Assembly (NCBI GenBank): GCA_020725465.1
Contig: DYEY01000065.1
Location: 1-37,760, forward strand
Length of the DNA: 37,760 nucleotides
Direction: 5' to 3'
Source: Dethiobacter sp.
GTDB lineage: Bacteria > Bacillota > Dethiobacteria > Dethiobacterales > Dethiobacteraceae
In this document: positions 23,459-32,131 of the stretch, in pieces
Layout of the letters: each line of letters starts with the position of its first letter
How positions within the stretch are numbered: the stretch's first letter is position 1
The notes under the pieces: model-generated
What the model saw: only the letters and a program-made list of their open reading frames with translations
The model's database searches: none
What the model was told of the DNA's origin: nothing
Position numbers and translations under genes: made by a program

Positions 23459-24586
23459 CTACAGGTTTTTCCGGTAAATTCGGTAGATTTTATAAAGGTC
23501 CCCGCCCGCCTTGCGGGCGTCCAGGTTCATCACCGAGTTAAATTCGTGGACAGTGGAACCTTCGCCATGTGTGTAACCCAGCCGGCGGGCATTCACCATT
23601 AAATGATAATAGAGGCAGGGTGCCACGCCCTTTTTCTGATAAGGCCGGGTGACAAGAAGGACAAACAGGCGCAGACCCCTAATTTTTCTTTTATACCAGA
23701 AGAACTTAAAGAAACCAAAAGGGAAAAGCCGCCCGTTTAACTTAGGCAGAATTTCGTTATAATCAGGTAAAGCTACAAACAGACCGACCGGTTCTCCTGC
23801 CGCCGTTTCGGCAATTAAAATAAGCTCAGGCACCGCCAGCTGCTTAAATTTTGCCGTCTCCGCCTCAATCTCTTCCCTGCCGGGAGGAATCATGTCCGGC
23901 CAGTCCGGCATGGAGTTGTCTGTAATATATTTTATAATATCAATCTCTTTATCCAGTTTTTTCAGGTTTATGGGGCGAACCGTATAGCCGTACCGCTTTG
24001 CCACCAATTGCGCGCCTTTCTCAATCCTGTCCCAGGGCACCGTGGTAATATCGTATATATAAGCATTGCGGTCAAAGTCCTTGGCAAAACCATACTGTTC
24101 AAAAAAATGGACGTAATAGGGTGGGTTATAGGAGTTGAGCAGCACCGGCGGTGATTCAAAGCCTTTGATCAGCAATCCGCGGTAGTCGTCACCATTGCTG
24201 GGTGACTGCGGCCCGGTAACCACTTCAGCCCCCTGTTGCCGCAAGAAATTAAGGCCCGCATCAAACAGGGCTCTGGCAACGGTGAAGTCATCGATACACT
24301 CAAAAAGGGTAAGGTAGCTTAGTCTTTTCTGCTTGGCAGCATTTAGGCGCAGGTCCATACCTACTCCCAGCCGCCCCACCGGTTTCCCTTCTCTGAGAGC
24401 AAGCAAAAACCGGTGCGGGCCAAGCTGCAACAGGACGTTTTTGGCGGGGTTTAATGTGTTGTGCATATCAGAGAGCAGTGGTGGCACCCAGCAGGGATCC
24501 CCTTTGTACAGCGGCCAGGGCAGTTCAACAAAACGCCGCCGGTCCTGGTTTGTAACTACAACTCTGATCTCTGTCTCTCCGGGCAA
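23459..24586 (-). CDS. GNAT-fold acyltransferase-like protein
   Basis: A 375-residue soluble protein with TTG start at 24586, GGGG nine bases before it. The N-terminal part (RRFVELPWPLYKGDPCWVPPL, FLALREGKPVGRLGVGMD) and the region LILIAETAAGEPVGLFVALPDYNEIL resemble two GNAT halves. The C-terminal GSTVHEFNSVMN and KIYRIYRK are characteristic of a widespread family of about 370-380 residues in Clostridia and other anaerobes. Substrate unknown. Confidence 0.7.
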   Translation of the reverse strand: MPGETEIRVVVTNQDRRRFVELPWPLYKGDPCWVPPLLSDMHNTLNPAKNVLLQLGPHRFLLALREGKPVGRLGVGMDLRLNAAKQKRLSYLTLFECIDDFTVARALFDAGLNFLRQQGAEVVTGPQSPSNGDDYRGLLIKGFESPPVLLNSYNPPYYVHFFEQYGFAKDFDRNAYIYDITTVPWDRIEKGAQLVAKRYGYTVRPINLKKLDKEIDIIKYITDNSMPDWPDMIPPGREEIEAETAKFKQLAVPELILIAETAAGEPVGLFVALPDYNEILPKLNGRLFPFGFFKFFWYKRKIRGLRLFVLLVTRPYQKKGVAPCLYYHLMVNARRLGYTHGEGSTVHEFNSVMNLDARKAGGDLYKIYRIYRKNL

Positions 24587-24629
24587 GTGCCGGTTCCCCT
24601 TTCTGCTGTGAATACAGCTGTTATTCCTG

Positions 24630-25415
24630 TTAAGGGATTGCTATTTTATCCACGTTAAGAGCATTAACCAGGGGAAAATACTGCTCGTACACGTGCAGCC
24701 CGTCGGAAAAGGCTACGATGGGGCCGTCCTCCACCGGGAAAGTCAGGTGTGCCAGCACGTATTCCTTTAAAAGCTGCAGGCCACCAAGATTTTCAGGCAG
24801 GCCGCTGAACAAGTCCCAACTCCGGAAATAGACGGTCATCTGCAGCTTCCCTGCCACCACCTTAAAAGAGATAACACGCAGGCAGGGCGGGTCGCCCTGG
24901 CAGATGGAAGCAGGTTCTCCCACCGTTACCGTAGCCTGGTTGGTGTTGCCGCCGGAACTGTTGAGCAGCTCAATGGCTTTTGCGATTTGCCCTGAAATAT
25001 ACATGCCGTAAGTGTAATCTTCATTGGCGGCCTTTTGTGAACCTATAATGTAATCCAGGAAATAACTGTTTATTTTATCTTCATCGGTGGGTGCCGGTAT
25101 GCCGCACCCCTCAGGAGTCCGTACTGCCAGCGGGCGGGTCTGGGGTTCTTCAATCAGGATGGAAACATACGGCAGCTGCCGGCGGATCTGCCCCACGTAG
25201 CTGCCAGCTTTAACCGTGTAATCAATGCCGTTACGGACACAGCACCACATGGCATCTCTCCAGACGTCTTCGATAGTCCTGCCGCGCACGAAGTTGCCAA
25301 AAAACAGCATCCTGCTCTTTAACCGGCTAAGCTCGGCTTCCAGGCCGGCCTTCTCTTCTCGCAGCAACATGAGCTCTCTGTCGGTGTCTGTCATTTTTGC
25401 ACCCCGTTTTTGCAT
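24630..25415 (-). CDS. Divergent thymidylate synthase-like protein with N-terminal coiled coil
   Basis: 261 residues from ATG 25413-25415, which has AGGAG at good spacing; an in-frame TTG upstream has no site. Residues 11-35 form a coiled coil. From about 45 on it follows the ThyA fold: GRTIEDVWRDAMWCCVRNGI, YTYGMYISGQIAKAIELL, then DPPCLRVISFKV with the Cys (about 178) at the position of the catalytic nucleophile. YFRSWDLFSGLPENLGGLQL keeps the phosphate-binding Arg-Ser, the Asp and the base-reading Asn, and FSDGLHVYEQYF keeps the His-x-Tyr. The Arg-Arg pair normally found before the active site is Asn-Gln here (T-N-Q-A, 158-161). Probably a divergent ThyA subgroup; dTMP synthesis is inferred. 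Confidence 0.72.
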   Translation of the reverse strand: MQKRGAKMTDTDRELMLLREEKAGLEAELSRLKSRMLFFGNFVRGRTIEDVWRDAMWCCVRNGIDYTVKAGSYVGQIRRQLPYVSILIEEPQTRPLAVRTPEGCGIPAPTDEDKINSYFLDYIIGSQKAANEDYTYGMYISGQIAKAIELLNSSGGNTNQATVTVGEPASICQGDPPCLRVISFKVVAGKLQMTVYFRSWDLFSGLPENLGGLQLLKEYVLAHLTFPVEDGPIVAFSDGLHVYEQYFPLVNALNVDKIAIP

Positions 25416-25461
25416 ATTCTCCTGTAGCAATTAGACAAAATGTTCTTTTTCCCTGCCGGAT

Positions 25462-25489
25462 TTTCAGCTCAAGGCTGAAAGCTTTTTTT
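25462..25489 (+). terminator. Terminator-like hairpin in the divergent region before the MoxR gene
   Basis: TTTCAGC (25462-25468) pairs with GCTGAAA (25474-25480), then GC and TTTTTTT on the + strand. It stands upstream of the MoxR gene and downstream of no + strand gene. Confidence 0.5.
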
Positions 25490-25584
25490 CACATGCAGGT
25501 ATGTTCTGGAGAAGGTAATTACCGGAAATAAAACGAACTAAAAACGTGCAGAGGTATGGGACCAAAAAGGAAGGATGAAGCTGT

Positions 25585-26529
25585 ATGAAGGAGAAGGCAG
25601 AGCGTATTCTTGACGGTGTGGGGCAGGCAATCATCGGCAAGGAAAAACAGGCGGCCCAAATTCTGGCAGCAATTCTCTGTGGCGGCCATATCCTTATTGA
25701 GGATGTGCCCGGTGTGGGTAAAACTACCCTGGCCAAGGCCTTCGCCAGAACCCTGGGTTGTACATTCTCCCGGATTCAGTTCACACCCGACCTTATGCCT
25801 GCTGACATTATCGGCATCTCCGTCTATGACCGGGCTGAGGGGAAATTTGTCTACAAGCCGGGTCCTATAATGAGCCAGGTTGTATTGGCTGATGAGCTAA
25901 ACCGCACCTCTCCCCGGAATCAGTCCAGTCTGCTGGAAGCCATGGCGGAAGGGCAGGTGACGGTAGACGGGGTAACTTACCCTCTGCCCGCTCCTTTTAT
26001 AGTTCTGGCCACCCAAAACCCCATTGAATACGAAGGAACCTTTCCCCTGCCTGAAGCCCAGCTGGACAGGTTTATGCTGCGTATTTCCCTTGGTTATCCG
26101 GAATACGATGAGGAAAAAAAAGTTTTGCTGCTTAACGCCGTAAGCCCGGTACCTGATGACCTGAAACCAGTGGTTACACCGGAAGAATTGTTGGAGATGA
26201 AAAAGCAGGCCGCACTTGTTTTTATGTCCGGCGCCCTGCAGGACTACATAGTCAGGCTGGTCCGCAACACCAGAAGTCACCCCGATGTGCTGCTTGGCGT
26301 CAGCCCAAGGGGTGGCCAGCACCTTTATAACGGGGCAAAAGCGGTAGCCTTTATCGGCGGGAGGGAGTATGTACTGCCTGATGACGTAAAATCTCTGGCC
26401 GTACCTGTCTTTTCCCACCGAATAATCCTGAAACCGGAGGCAAGGCTGAAAGACAGGTCAGTAACCCAGGTACTGGCCGAAATACTTCATAACACCCAGG
26501 TTCCGGTGGTGCCTGATGTTAAAGTTTAA
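25585..26529 (+). CDS. MoxR-family AAA+ ATPase
   Basis: A 314-residue ATPase with Walker A VPGVGKTT (41-48), Walker B VVLADELNRT (99-108), NQSSLLEAMAEGQVTVDG, sensor ATQNPIEYEGTFPLPEAQLDRF and the C-terminal lid SPRGGQHLYNGAKA. MoxR ATPases act as chaperones that mature or assemble envelope or metal enzymes, and are typically encoded with a DUF58 protein and a transglutaminase, exactly as here. ATG at 25585 with AAAGGAAGG ten bases upstream. Its end overlaps the next gene by 14 bases. Confidence 0.93.
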   Translation: MKEKAERILDGVGQAIIGKEKQAAQILAAILCGGHILIEDVPGVGKTTLAKAFARTLGCTFSRIQFTPDLMPADIIGISVYDRAEGKFVYKPGPIMSQVVLADELNRTSPRNQSSLLEAMAEGQVTVDGVTYPLPAPFIVLATQNPIEYEGTFPLPEAQLDRFMLRISLGYPEYDEEKKVLLLNAVSPVPDDLKPVVTPEELLEMKKQAALVFMSGALQDYIVRLVRNTRSHPDVLLGVSPRGGQHLYNGAKAVAFIGGREYVLPDDVKSLAVPVFSHRIILKPEARLKDRSVTQVLAEILHNTQVPVVPDVKV

Positions 26530-27685
26530 AAGGCCACTGCTGCTGGCATTGGGCGTTACAACCCTGGCGGTGCTCCTGGTGGGCGGGAAATTCCCCTACC
26601 TGTTTTTCTACCTGTCGATAATGGTTTTCCTCGTCCCCTGTTTACGCCTGTACCAAAGCCTGAGGAAGCTCAGCGGCGAAGTGCAGGTTTCCTCTGCTTA
26701 CGCAGAAGTGGGGCAATCACTGAAGGTAAGGTACACGATCACCAACTCTCCCTCCGGGCGTTTCCCCTACCTGGAATTACAGGATGTGTTGGGCAGCCTG
26801 CCCCAGGCCACTCAGAGGGAGATTGTTATTATTGAGCCGGGCCAGACAGCAGTATTCGAGCGGGAAGTCAGCTGTACCAGGAGGGGCAGATATGACCTGA
26901 AATCCCTGAAGGTAAGGACCGGCGACCCCTTTGGTTTCTTTCAGCTGGAAAAGCCGCTGGCTGCCGGACAGGAGATCAGGGTCTATCCAAAGCTGAAGCC
27001 TTTTCCCGCGGTCAGCATACCGCCATGGCATCATTTTGGCGAGGCAGGGGTTAAGAATCCCGCTTTTGAAAGCTACAGTGAAATTGCGGGCCTGCGGGAA
27101 TGGCGGGACGGAGACAGCATCAAAAGAATTCACTGGAAGCAAACAGCCAAAACAAGCGAGCCTGTGGTAAAAAACTTTGAACGCAAGGGGGACATTTCCT
27201 CTATTGTTTTTTTGGATATGCACAAAAGAAGTTACAGAAACGACAGCCGCCACCGGCTGGAGGACCTGGCGTTGGAAGCTGCTGCTTCGTTCATCCACTT
27301 AAACCTGCACAATAATCTGCCGCTCAGTGTGTTTTGCGCGGCGGCGGCAGAATCCCCTCTCTGCGGCAGGACCCCCGGAGATTACAGGAGGATAATGGAC
27401 CACCTTATTGCCGTGGCGCCACAAGGGCAGGATGCTTTTTCCTCTTACGTCCGCAGGGCCAGCTATTTCCTTCCCCCCCAAAGTTTGCTTTATCTTTTTA
27501 CTCCTGTCCTCGACCTGGCAGATGCCGCAGTATTTATTGACCTGAAACAAAGGGGATTTTCCCCGGTACTGTTTTACCTGACTTTAGGCCAGCCGGAACC
27601 TGACGTGGATAGCCGCCTCAGTCACCTGAAGGGCGCAGCCGTCAGAATACACCTGTTACCTGTTTCCAGCTGGGAGGCTGTCTGA
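26516..27685 (+). CDS. DUF58 domain protein
   Basis: A 389-residue protein. Two N-terminal membrane helices (about 7-44) are followed by a beta-rich part (VRYTITNSPSGRFPYLEL). The DUF58 core WRDGDSIKRIHWKQTAK (196-212) leads into a von Willebrand-A-like remainder (ISSIVFLDMHK). It is the usual partner of MoxR ATPases. Start ATG lies inside the end of the moxR-like gene and its stop overlaps the next start (TGATG), so the three genes are translationally coupled. Confidence 0.9.
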   Translation: MLKFKRPLLLALGVTTLAVLLVGGKFPYLFFYLSIMVFLVPCLRLYQSLRKLSGEVQVSSAYAEVGQSLKVRYTITNSPSGRFPYLELQDVLGSLPQATQREIVIIEPGQTAVFEREVSCTRRGRYDLKSLKVRTGDPFGFFQLEKPLAAGQEIRVYPKLKPFPAVSIPPWHHFGEAGVKNPAFESYSEIAGLREWRDGDSIKRIHWKQTAKTSEPVVKNFERKGDISSIVFLDMHKRSYRNDSRHRLEDLALEAAASFIHLNLHNNLPLSVFCAAAAESPLCGRTPGDYRRIMDHLIAVAPQGQDAFSSYVRRASYFLPPQSLLYLFTPVLDLADAAVFIDLKQRGFSPVLFYLTLGQPEPDVDSRLSHLKGAAVRIHLLPVSSWEAV

Positions 27686-29931
27686 TGAACAATTTTGACA
27701 GGAAGTTCAATCTGGGCGTTGCCTTCTGGTTCAGCGTTTCACTGACAACCCCCGTGATCCACAGTATGGGGTTTGCCTGGCCGGGGCTTTTCGCCCGGTC
27801 CCTTTTAACAGCAGTGTCCCTGGCCGCCTTTACCCTTTTCATCGCCTATCCGGTGCTGATATGGGCTTTGCCCCTGTCTGTGCTGGTGCTTTCCGCCCTG
27901 GCCTGGCTAACTTTTCCCGTGCTGCTGGCTAAAATAGCCCTGGCAGTTTACCAGGCGGTGACAACCAGCTATATGTTCTACCCGGTGGTCATTATCACTT
28001 CCTTCTCCCTGGTAGTGCTTCTAATCGTAACCAGGATAAAAAAAACCCTCCCCATCCTTCTTGCCAGCGGCACCGCCGTTTTTGTGCCGCTCTGGTACCT
28101 GTACGTGGATTCCGCTTATCCCGCTGCCATCTCATACGCCCTCTGCTGGCTCATTCTTTTGAGCTATAAAAAGGGGCAGGCGCTGTGGGTCGCCGCCGGC
28201 AGCGGAGAAAAAGAGCTCAGAAACAGCTGGCTTACCTATACTGCCTCTGTCTTGCTCACCTCCCTTTTTATGGCAGTTATCTTGCCCAAGGGCTTCGGGC
28301 CCCTGCCTTTGGATTTCCTGCACAGCTGGGCCGACGCCAGGTTCCCCTTTTTGGACGGCCTCCGGGGCTGGGAAGCCAGAAACGTCAGGGGTAGCGGGGA
28401 AGAGTTCAGCCTTTATGACTCGGGATTAAGGGAAACATCCCGGCTGGGAGGGCCGCTACGGGAAGACAGCACCGTTATGCTGGAGGTTCGTGGCAATGGT
28501 GCAGGACTTTATTTGCGGGGAACTGTCAAATACATCTACACCGGGTACAGCTGGCTGAAGTCCGGTCAGCCAGAAATATGGGAACCACCCCCTATTGGAG
28601 AAGAGCTGGGGGGATTTATGGAACCTGTACAGGTCTGGATCAAGCACAGGCGGCTGCATACAACCACCGTCTTTACTCTTCTCCATACCCTTGAAATGAC
28701 GGGTTTCAGCCGCCCCCTGCTCAAAGGCCCCGGCGATGACGCCAACCTGCCCGGTGCGGTCCCCCGGAACCGCGAATACCGGGTTAAAGGGCTGAAGCTG
28801 GCTTACCGGGACAGTTTTTCCCCGGGAAAAGAACCGGATACCGGGCTGGAACCCTTCCTGGAGCTGCCGCCACATTTGCCGGCACGGGTAAAAGAGCTGG
28901 CCCTGGAGATTGCCGGCGGCAAGGACGCCTATACGGGAATCAAAGCCCTGGAAAGTTACCTGCGCAACAACTATCCGTATAACAAAAACACAGCGGTTCT
29001 GCCCGAAAACAGGGAATTTGTTGATTTCTTCCTGTTTGAACAAAAAGACGGCTACTGCACCTACTTTGCCACTGCCCTGGCCGTTATGGCCAGGGCAGTG
29101 GGGATCCCTACCCGTTACGTGGAAGGCTTTATGGTGCCCGGTTCCCCCCACAGTAACCACCATGTCTACCGGGTGGCAGGAACCAACGCCCACGCCTGGG
29201 TTGAAGCCTATATCCCCGGTACCGGCTGGCTGACCTTTGAAGCCACTCCCGGATTCCCCACCTCTGATTCCCTCCCTCTGCGGCGGGAACAGCAGGCTGA
29301 GGCCCCGGCGATTACGCCACAAAACGGTGCAGGACCGGCCGGGGATGCAACCCGTTCGCTTATACCCGATGAGGGAGAAGGATTTAGCTCCAATCCAGAA
29401 AAAACTGCAGCTTTATCACTTCTTAATTCGCTCCTTGCCATGCTCCTGGCTGCCCTGCCGTCAGCAGCCTTAATCCTGGCATCTCTGATGCTTTACCGTT
29501 GGCTGCAGGTCAGAAAGAACATGCACCGACTCAACCTGCTTCCGCCCCGGCTGCGTGCCCTGGGCTACTACACCCTGACATTGTCGCTTTTAGACAGGCT
29601 TGGGCTTGGCAAGTACCCGGGTGAAACCCCCGGGGAATACAGCGAACGGATTTACCGACGCGTTTACAGCTGGAACATCAGTTTTAAAGAACTTTCCGCT
29701 GCCATCAGCTACTCCCTTTACAGCGGAAAAGAAGAGGCCCCGCCGTTGCTGGCGGAGCAGATGGAGGCGTTTTACCTGAATATACTGGACAGGTACTTTG
29801 CCACTGTGGGCAAAGTCACTGCTTTTATAGAAATTTACCTGCAACGGAAACTTCACCAACCCTGGTGGGCCCCAGGAACTCCTTGGTCCATCCGAAACTC
29901 CGCCAACAACAGATCAACCATCCGTCCATAG
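27685..29931 (+). CDS. TgpA-like membrane transglutaminase
   Basis: A 748-residue protein. About five or six N-terminal membrane helices (20-215) lead to an extracellular DUF3488-type region, then the transglutaminase core GYCTYFATALAVMARAVGIP (Cys458), NAHAWVEAY (His503) and FEATPGF. The third catalytic position is Glu519 instead of the Asp of the P. aeruginosa TgpA triad. Many Firmicute relatives share this change. A further helix (about 575-600) and a DUF4129-like cytoplasmic tail follow. Acts probably on envelope proteins or peptides with the MoxR and DUF58 partners. The last 26 codons overlap the oppositely directed DUF3810 gene. Confidence 0.9.
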   Translation: MNNFDRKFNLGVAFWFSVSLTTPVIHSMGFAWPGLFARSLLTAVSLAAFTLFIAYPVLIWALPLSVLVLSALAWLTFPVLLAKIALAVYQAVTTSYMFYPVVIITSFSLVVLLIVTRIKKTLPILLASGTAVFVPLWYLYVDSAYPAAISYALCWLILLSYKKGQALWVAAGSGEKELRNSWLTYTASVLLTSLFMAVILPKGFGPLPLDFLHSWADARFPFLDGLRGWEARNVRGSGEEFSLYDSGLRETSRLGGPLREDSTVMLEVRGNGAGLYLRGTVKYIYTGYSWLKSGQPEIWEPPPIGEELGGFMEPVQVWIKHRRLHTTTVFTLLHTLEMTGFSRPLLKGPGDDANLPGAVPRNREYRVKGLKLAYRDSFSPGKEPDTGLEPFLELPPHLPARVKELALEIAGGKDAYTGIKALESYLRNNYPYNKNTAVLPENREFVDFFLFEQKDGYCTYFATALAVMARAVGIPTRYVEGFMVPGSPHSNHHVYRVAGTNAHAWVEAYIPGTGWLTFEATPGFPTSDSLPLRREQQAEAPAITPQNGAGPAGDATRSLIPDEGEGFSSNPEKTAALSLLNSLLAMLLAALPSAALILASLMLYRWLQVRKNMHRLNLLPPRLRALGYYTLTLSLLDRLGLGKYPGETPGEYSERIYRRVYSWNISFKELSAAISYSLYSGKEEAPPLLAEQMEAFYLNILDRYFATVGKVTAFIEIYLQRKLHQPWWAPGTPWSIRNSANNRSTIRP

Positions 29932-30974
29932 CTGTAAACACCGTCCTGCTGCCTGTTAGCTTTCAGATACACATTATTTATGTTGGCAGAAACCCGGTTG
30001 AGGGTCCCCTGGTAACGCTCCCAATATTCACGCCATTCCCCGAGGTCACGTCTTACCCCCGCACTGAATTCATTCCTGACCTCCCGCCATGTTTCGCTGT
30101 GGTACCTGTGAAGCTGCTCCATGGTATACATCAGGGCCAGCATTACTCCCGAGTATTTAAAGTCGGGGTCCGGGTGCAGCAGGCAGGTCAGGTAAGCAAT
30201 ATAATTAGCCTCGTCTTCCCTGGCAAAACCGCGCTGGTGGGCCATCTCGTGAGCGGTTACCGATGGCAGCATAAAATGTGGTATGTCAACGTTGACATTG
30301 GCTTCTGCGGTAAAAGGGAAATAGAAGCCGGTAATGCCGGCATACGACCAGTACCGGGACAACATCACTCCCTTGGGGTAACCGTACCTGCCCCCCAGCT
30401 GCGGGTAGATCCGGGCTGCCTCCTCAAATCCCAGGTGAGCCCTGCCTAACATATCACGGACTCCCGCGGGCAAAGTAGTTATCCCCCTCTCGTCCTCGCT
30501 TACCATGCTCCGCAGGTTGTTGGCCATAAATGTCAGTTGCCGTGCCAATCCCGCAAGTTCATGCACCGATGCGGGCTCAACGGGCAAACCGGAAATTTCC
30601 GCAAAAGTTAAGCGGTTGTAATTTATTCCCCACACCAAATTAAACAGCAGGTAAACTGCCACAAGCAGATGTGCCAGTTTCAGCCCCTTTGCCGGCAATC
30701 CTTTAAGAAAAACGCCCGGCTTTCTGACCAAAGCCACGACCGCACCCACCAGGGCATAAACCAGGAGTACCGCCAGGCATATCACCAGGATTTCCGCCAA
30801 CGAAAACGGCAATTTCCCGGTCAGCAGGCTGTAGGGCCTGATTGTCCGGTAATATATACCGGTGGAATAGACCGATTCTAGAAAGCCAGCAAATTTGGCC
30901 GTCGAAAATAAAAAAAACAGACCAGACACAAGGGGCAGATAAAAAACAAAAGGTATCAGTAGCTTCATTTTCAA
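29853..30974 (-). CDS. DUF3810 membrane protein with a zinc-metallopeptidase motif
   Basis: A 373-residue protein. Three N-terminal membrane helices (about 5-25, 58-82, 100-117) precede an outward domain. It contains the metal motif HEMAHQRGF (242-250) and REDEANYIAYL (Glu about 255), plus GYPKGVMLSRYWSYAGITGF. These are the marks of DUF3810, a gluzincin-like family of unknown substrate. Start TTG at 30974 (behind AGGAGAAAAGGT) or ATG at 30968. The 3' end overlaps the transglutaminase gene by 79 bases in the opposite direction. Confidence 0.88.
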   Translation of the reverse strand: MKMKLLIPFVFYLPLVSGLFFLFSTAKFAGFLESVYSTGIYYRTIRPYSLLTGKLPFSLAEILVICLAVLLVYALVGAVVALVRKPGVFLKGLPAKGLKLAHLLVAVYLLFNLVWGINYNRLTFAEISGLPVEPASVHELAGLARQLTFMANNLRSMVSEDERGITTLPAGVRDMLGRAHLGFEEAARIYPQLGGRYGYPKGVMLSRYWSYAGITGFYFPFTAEANVNVDIPHFMLPSVTAHEMAHQRGFAREDEANYIAYLTCLLHPDPDFKYSGVMLALMYTMEQLHRYHSETWREVRNEFSAGVRRDLGEWREYWERYQGTLNRVSANINNVYLKANRQQDGVYSYGRMVDLLLAEFRMDQGVPGAHQGW

Positions 30975-30989
30975 ACCTTTTCTCCTGAC

Positions 30990-31013
30990 TCAGAAAAACT
31001 CTCAGAAAAACTA
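30990..31013. repeat. 12-bp tandem duplication
   Basis: CTCAGAAAAACT occurs twice back to back between the DUF3810 gene and the small membrane-protein gene. Probably a replication-slippage product. Confidence 0.7.
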
Positions 31014-31019
31014 AAGGCT

Positions 31020-31148
31020 CTATTTTTTTGGCTTGGATATGTTGTCAATCCATTTACCTGCTGTGCGCATACTCTGTCTGTAGTTGACATATCCGATAAC
31101 CGCCAACAGAATGACAATTACCAATATTGTTAAAAGCCGACCCAGCAT
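31020..31148 (-). CDS. 42-residue single-helix membrane protein
   Basis: Open frame from ATG 31146-31148 to TAG 31020-31022, preceded by AGGAGAGG at good spacing. Residues 5-20 are a strongly hydrophobic helix (LLTILVIVILLAVIGY) after MLGR, followed by a short polar tail with several Lys and Arg (NYRQSMRTAGKWIDNISK). It fills most of an otherwise empty gap between the exonuclease and DUF3810 genes and lies in the same direction. No family recognised. The combination of ribosome site, codon choice and helix argues that it is real. Confidence 0.65.
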   Translation of the reverse strand: MLGRLLTILVIVILLAVIGYVNYRQSMRTAGKWIDNISKPKK

Positions 31149-31250
31149 GCTTACCTCTCCTCTTGACAAAATTCAGTACTTGTATCAATAATACCGGTCA
31201 AGAGTTAAGTGACGGTTAAGCTTTCTTTAAAAGATGATTAAATAGCTGTT

Positions 31251-31283
31251 AAAAAAATGGGCTTTCCGGGCCCGATTTTTTTT
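31251..31283 (-). terminator. Terminator of the exonuclease III gene
   Basis: GGGC (31259-31262) pairs with GCCC (31270-31273); T runs of seven or eight flank it on both strands, so it can act in both directions. The stem is short but GC-only. Confidence 0.55.
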
Positions 31284-31317
31284 TGACAGTTTTGGCCTTC
31301 TACAGGTTACCAAACCA

Positions 31318-32106
31318 TCAGACAGTAACACCAAAGGTTGCGATAACCGGGGCATGGTCAGACGGGGTAGGAACCCTTCGGCGGCGTGGCCACAGGTCCA
31401 CTTCCACCGCCGCCAGGTTTTTGAGGAGTGGGCGAGTGCAAAGAATGTAATCTATCCTCATACCCCGGTTTTGCCAGATTGCGCCTGTGGTGTAGTCCCA
31501 CCAGGTGAAAGCCTGCTCACCGGGGTTTAAAAAGCGAAAGCAGTCAACCAGTCCCCACTCCAGCACCGAGGTAAGCCAATGGCGTTCCTCCGGCATGGTG
31601 CCGATGGTGTCCCGCAGCAATACCGGGTCAAACACGTCCAGGTCATCTCTGGTTATGTTCAGGTCTCCCACCACCAGCAAAGGGTCAGAAGGGCTGAAGT
31701 TTTGCTCCAGGTATTTCAGAAAATTACTGTACCACTCCTGCTTATACAGGTATTTCTCCTTACCACGCAGGTCACCGTGGGGCGCATAAACATTTACCAC
31801 CGTCAGGCCTGCCAGGCGGCAACAAACTATTCTTTTTTGCCTGTCCCAAGTCTCATCACCAAAACCGGGCAGTACCTGTTCGGGTTTTTCTTTGCTGCAA
31901 ATAGCCACACCGTTAAACCCGGCCTGGCCGAATACCTCGCAGTGATAACCCAGCCCGGCAAAAGCCCCCCGGGGAAACCTGTCTTCTGTAACCTTAATTT
32001 CCTGAAGGCATAATACGTCTATGTCTTTGTCTCTTTTTTCCAGCCATTTTAACATCAACTCTTCCCTGGCCCTGATGGAATTTACATTATACGTGCATAT
32101 TTTCAA
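31318..32106 (-). CDS. xth: Exodeoxyribonuclease III (AP endonuclease)
   Basis: 262 residues from TTG 32104-32106, which gives the family beginning M-K-I-C-T-Y-N-V-N-S-I-R. The longer frame to 32175 lies inside the upstream transporter gene. EEP-family motifs: NVNSIRAR, LCLQEIKV (metal Glu), NVYAPHG, LVVGDLNITRDDLDV, SVLEWGLVDCFR, FTWWDY, MRIDYIL, PSDHAPV (catalytic His). It removes abasic sites and degrades 3' ends in base-excision repair. Follows the MFS gene after 25 bases, probably cotranscribed. Confidence 0.92.
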   Translation of the reverse strand: MKICTYNVNSIRAREELMLKWLEKRDKDIDVLCLQEIKVTEDRFPRGAFAGLGYHCEVFGQAGFNGVAICSKEKPEQVLPGFGDETWDRQKRIVCCRLAGLTVVNVYAPHGDLRGKEKYLYKQEWYSNFLKYLEQNFSPSDPLLVVGDLNITRDDLDVFDPVLLRDTIGTMPEERHWLTSVLEWGLVDCFRFLNPGEQAFTWWDYTTGAIWQNRGMRIDYILCTRPLLKNLAAVEVDLWPRRRRVPTPSDHAPVIATFGVTV

Positions 32107-32131
32107 TCCTGCCCGGCCCCCTTTACCTTTT

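Noticed and set aside
28456-29322. 288-codon open frame on the minus strand inside the transglutaminase gene
   Set aside because: Antisense shadow of a coding region with clear catalytic motifs; composition typical of GC-biased shadow frames.
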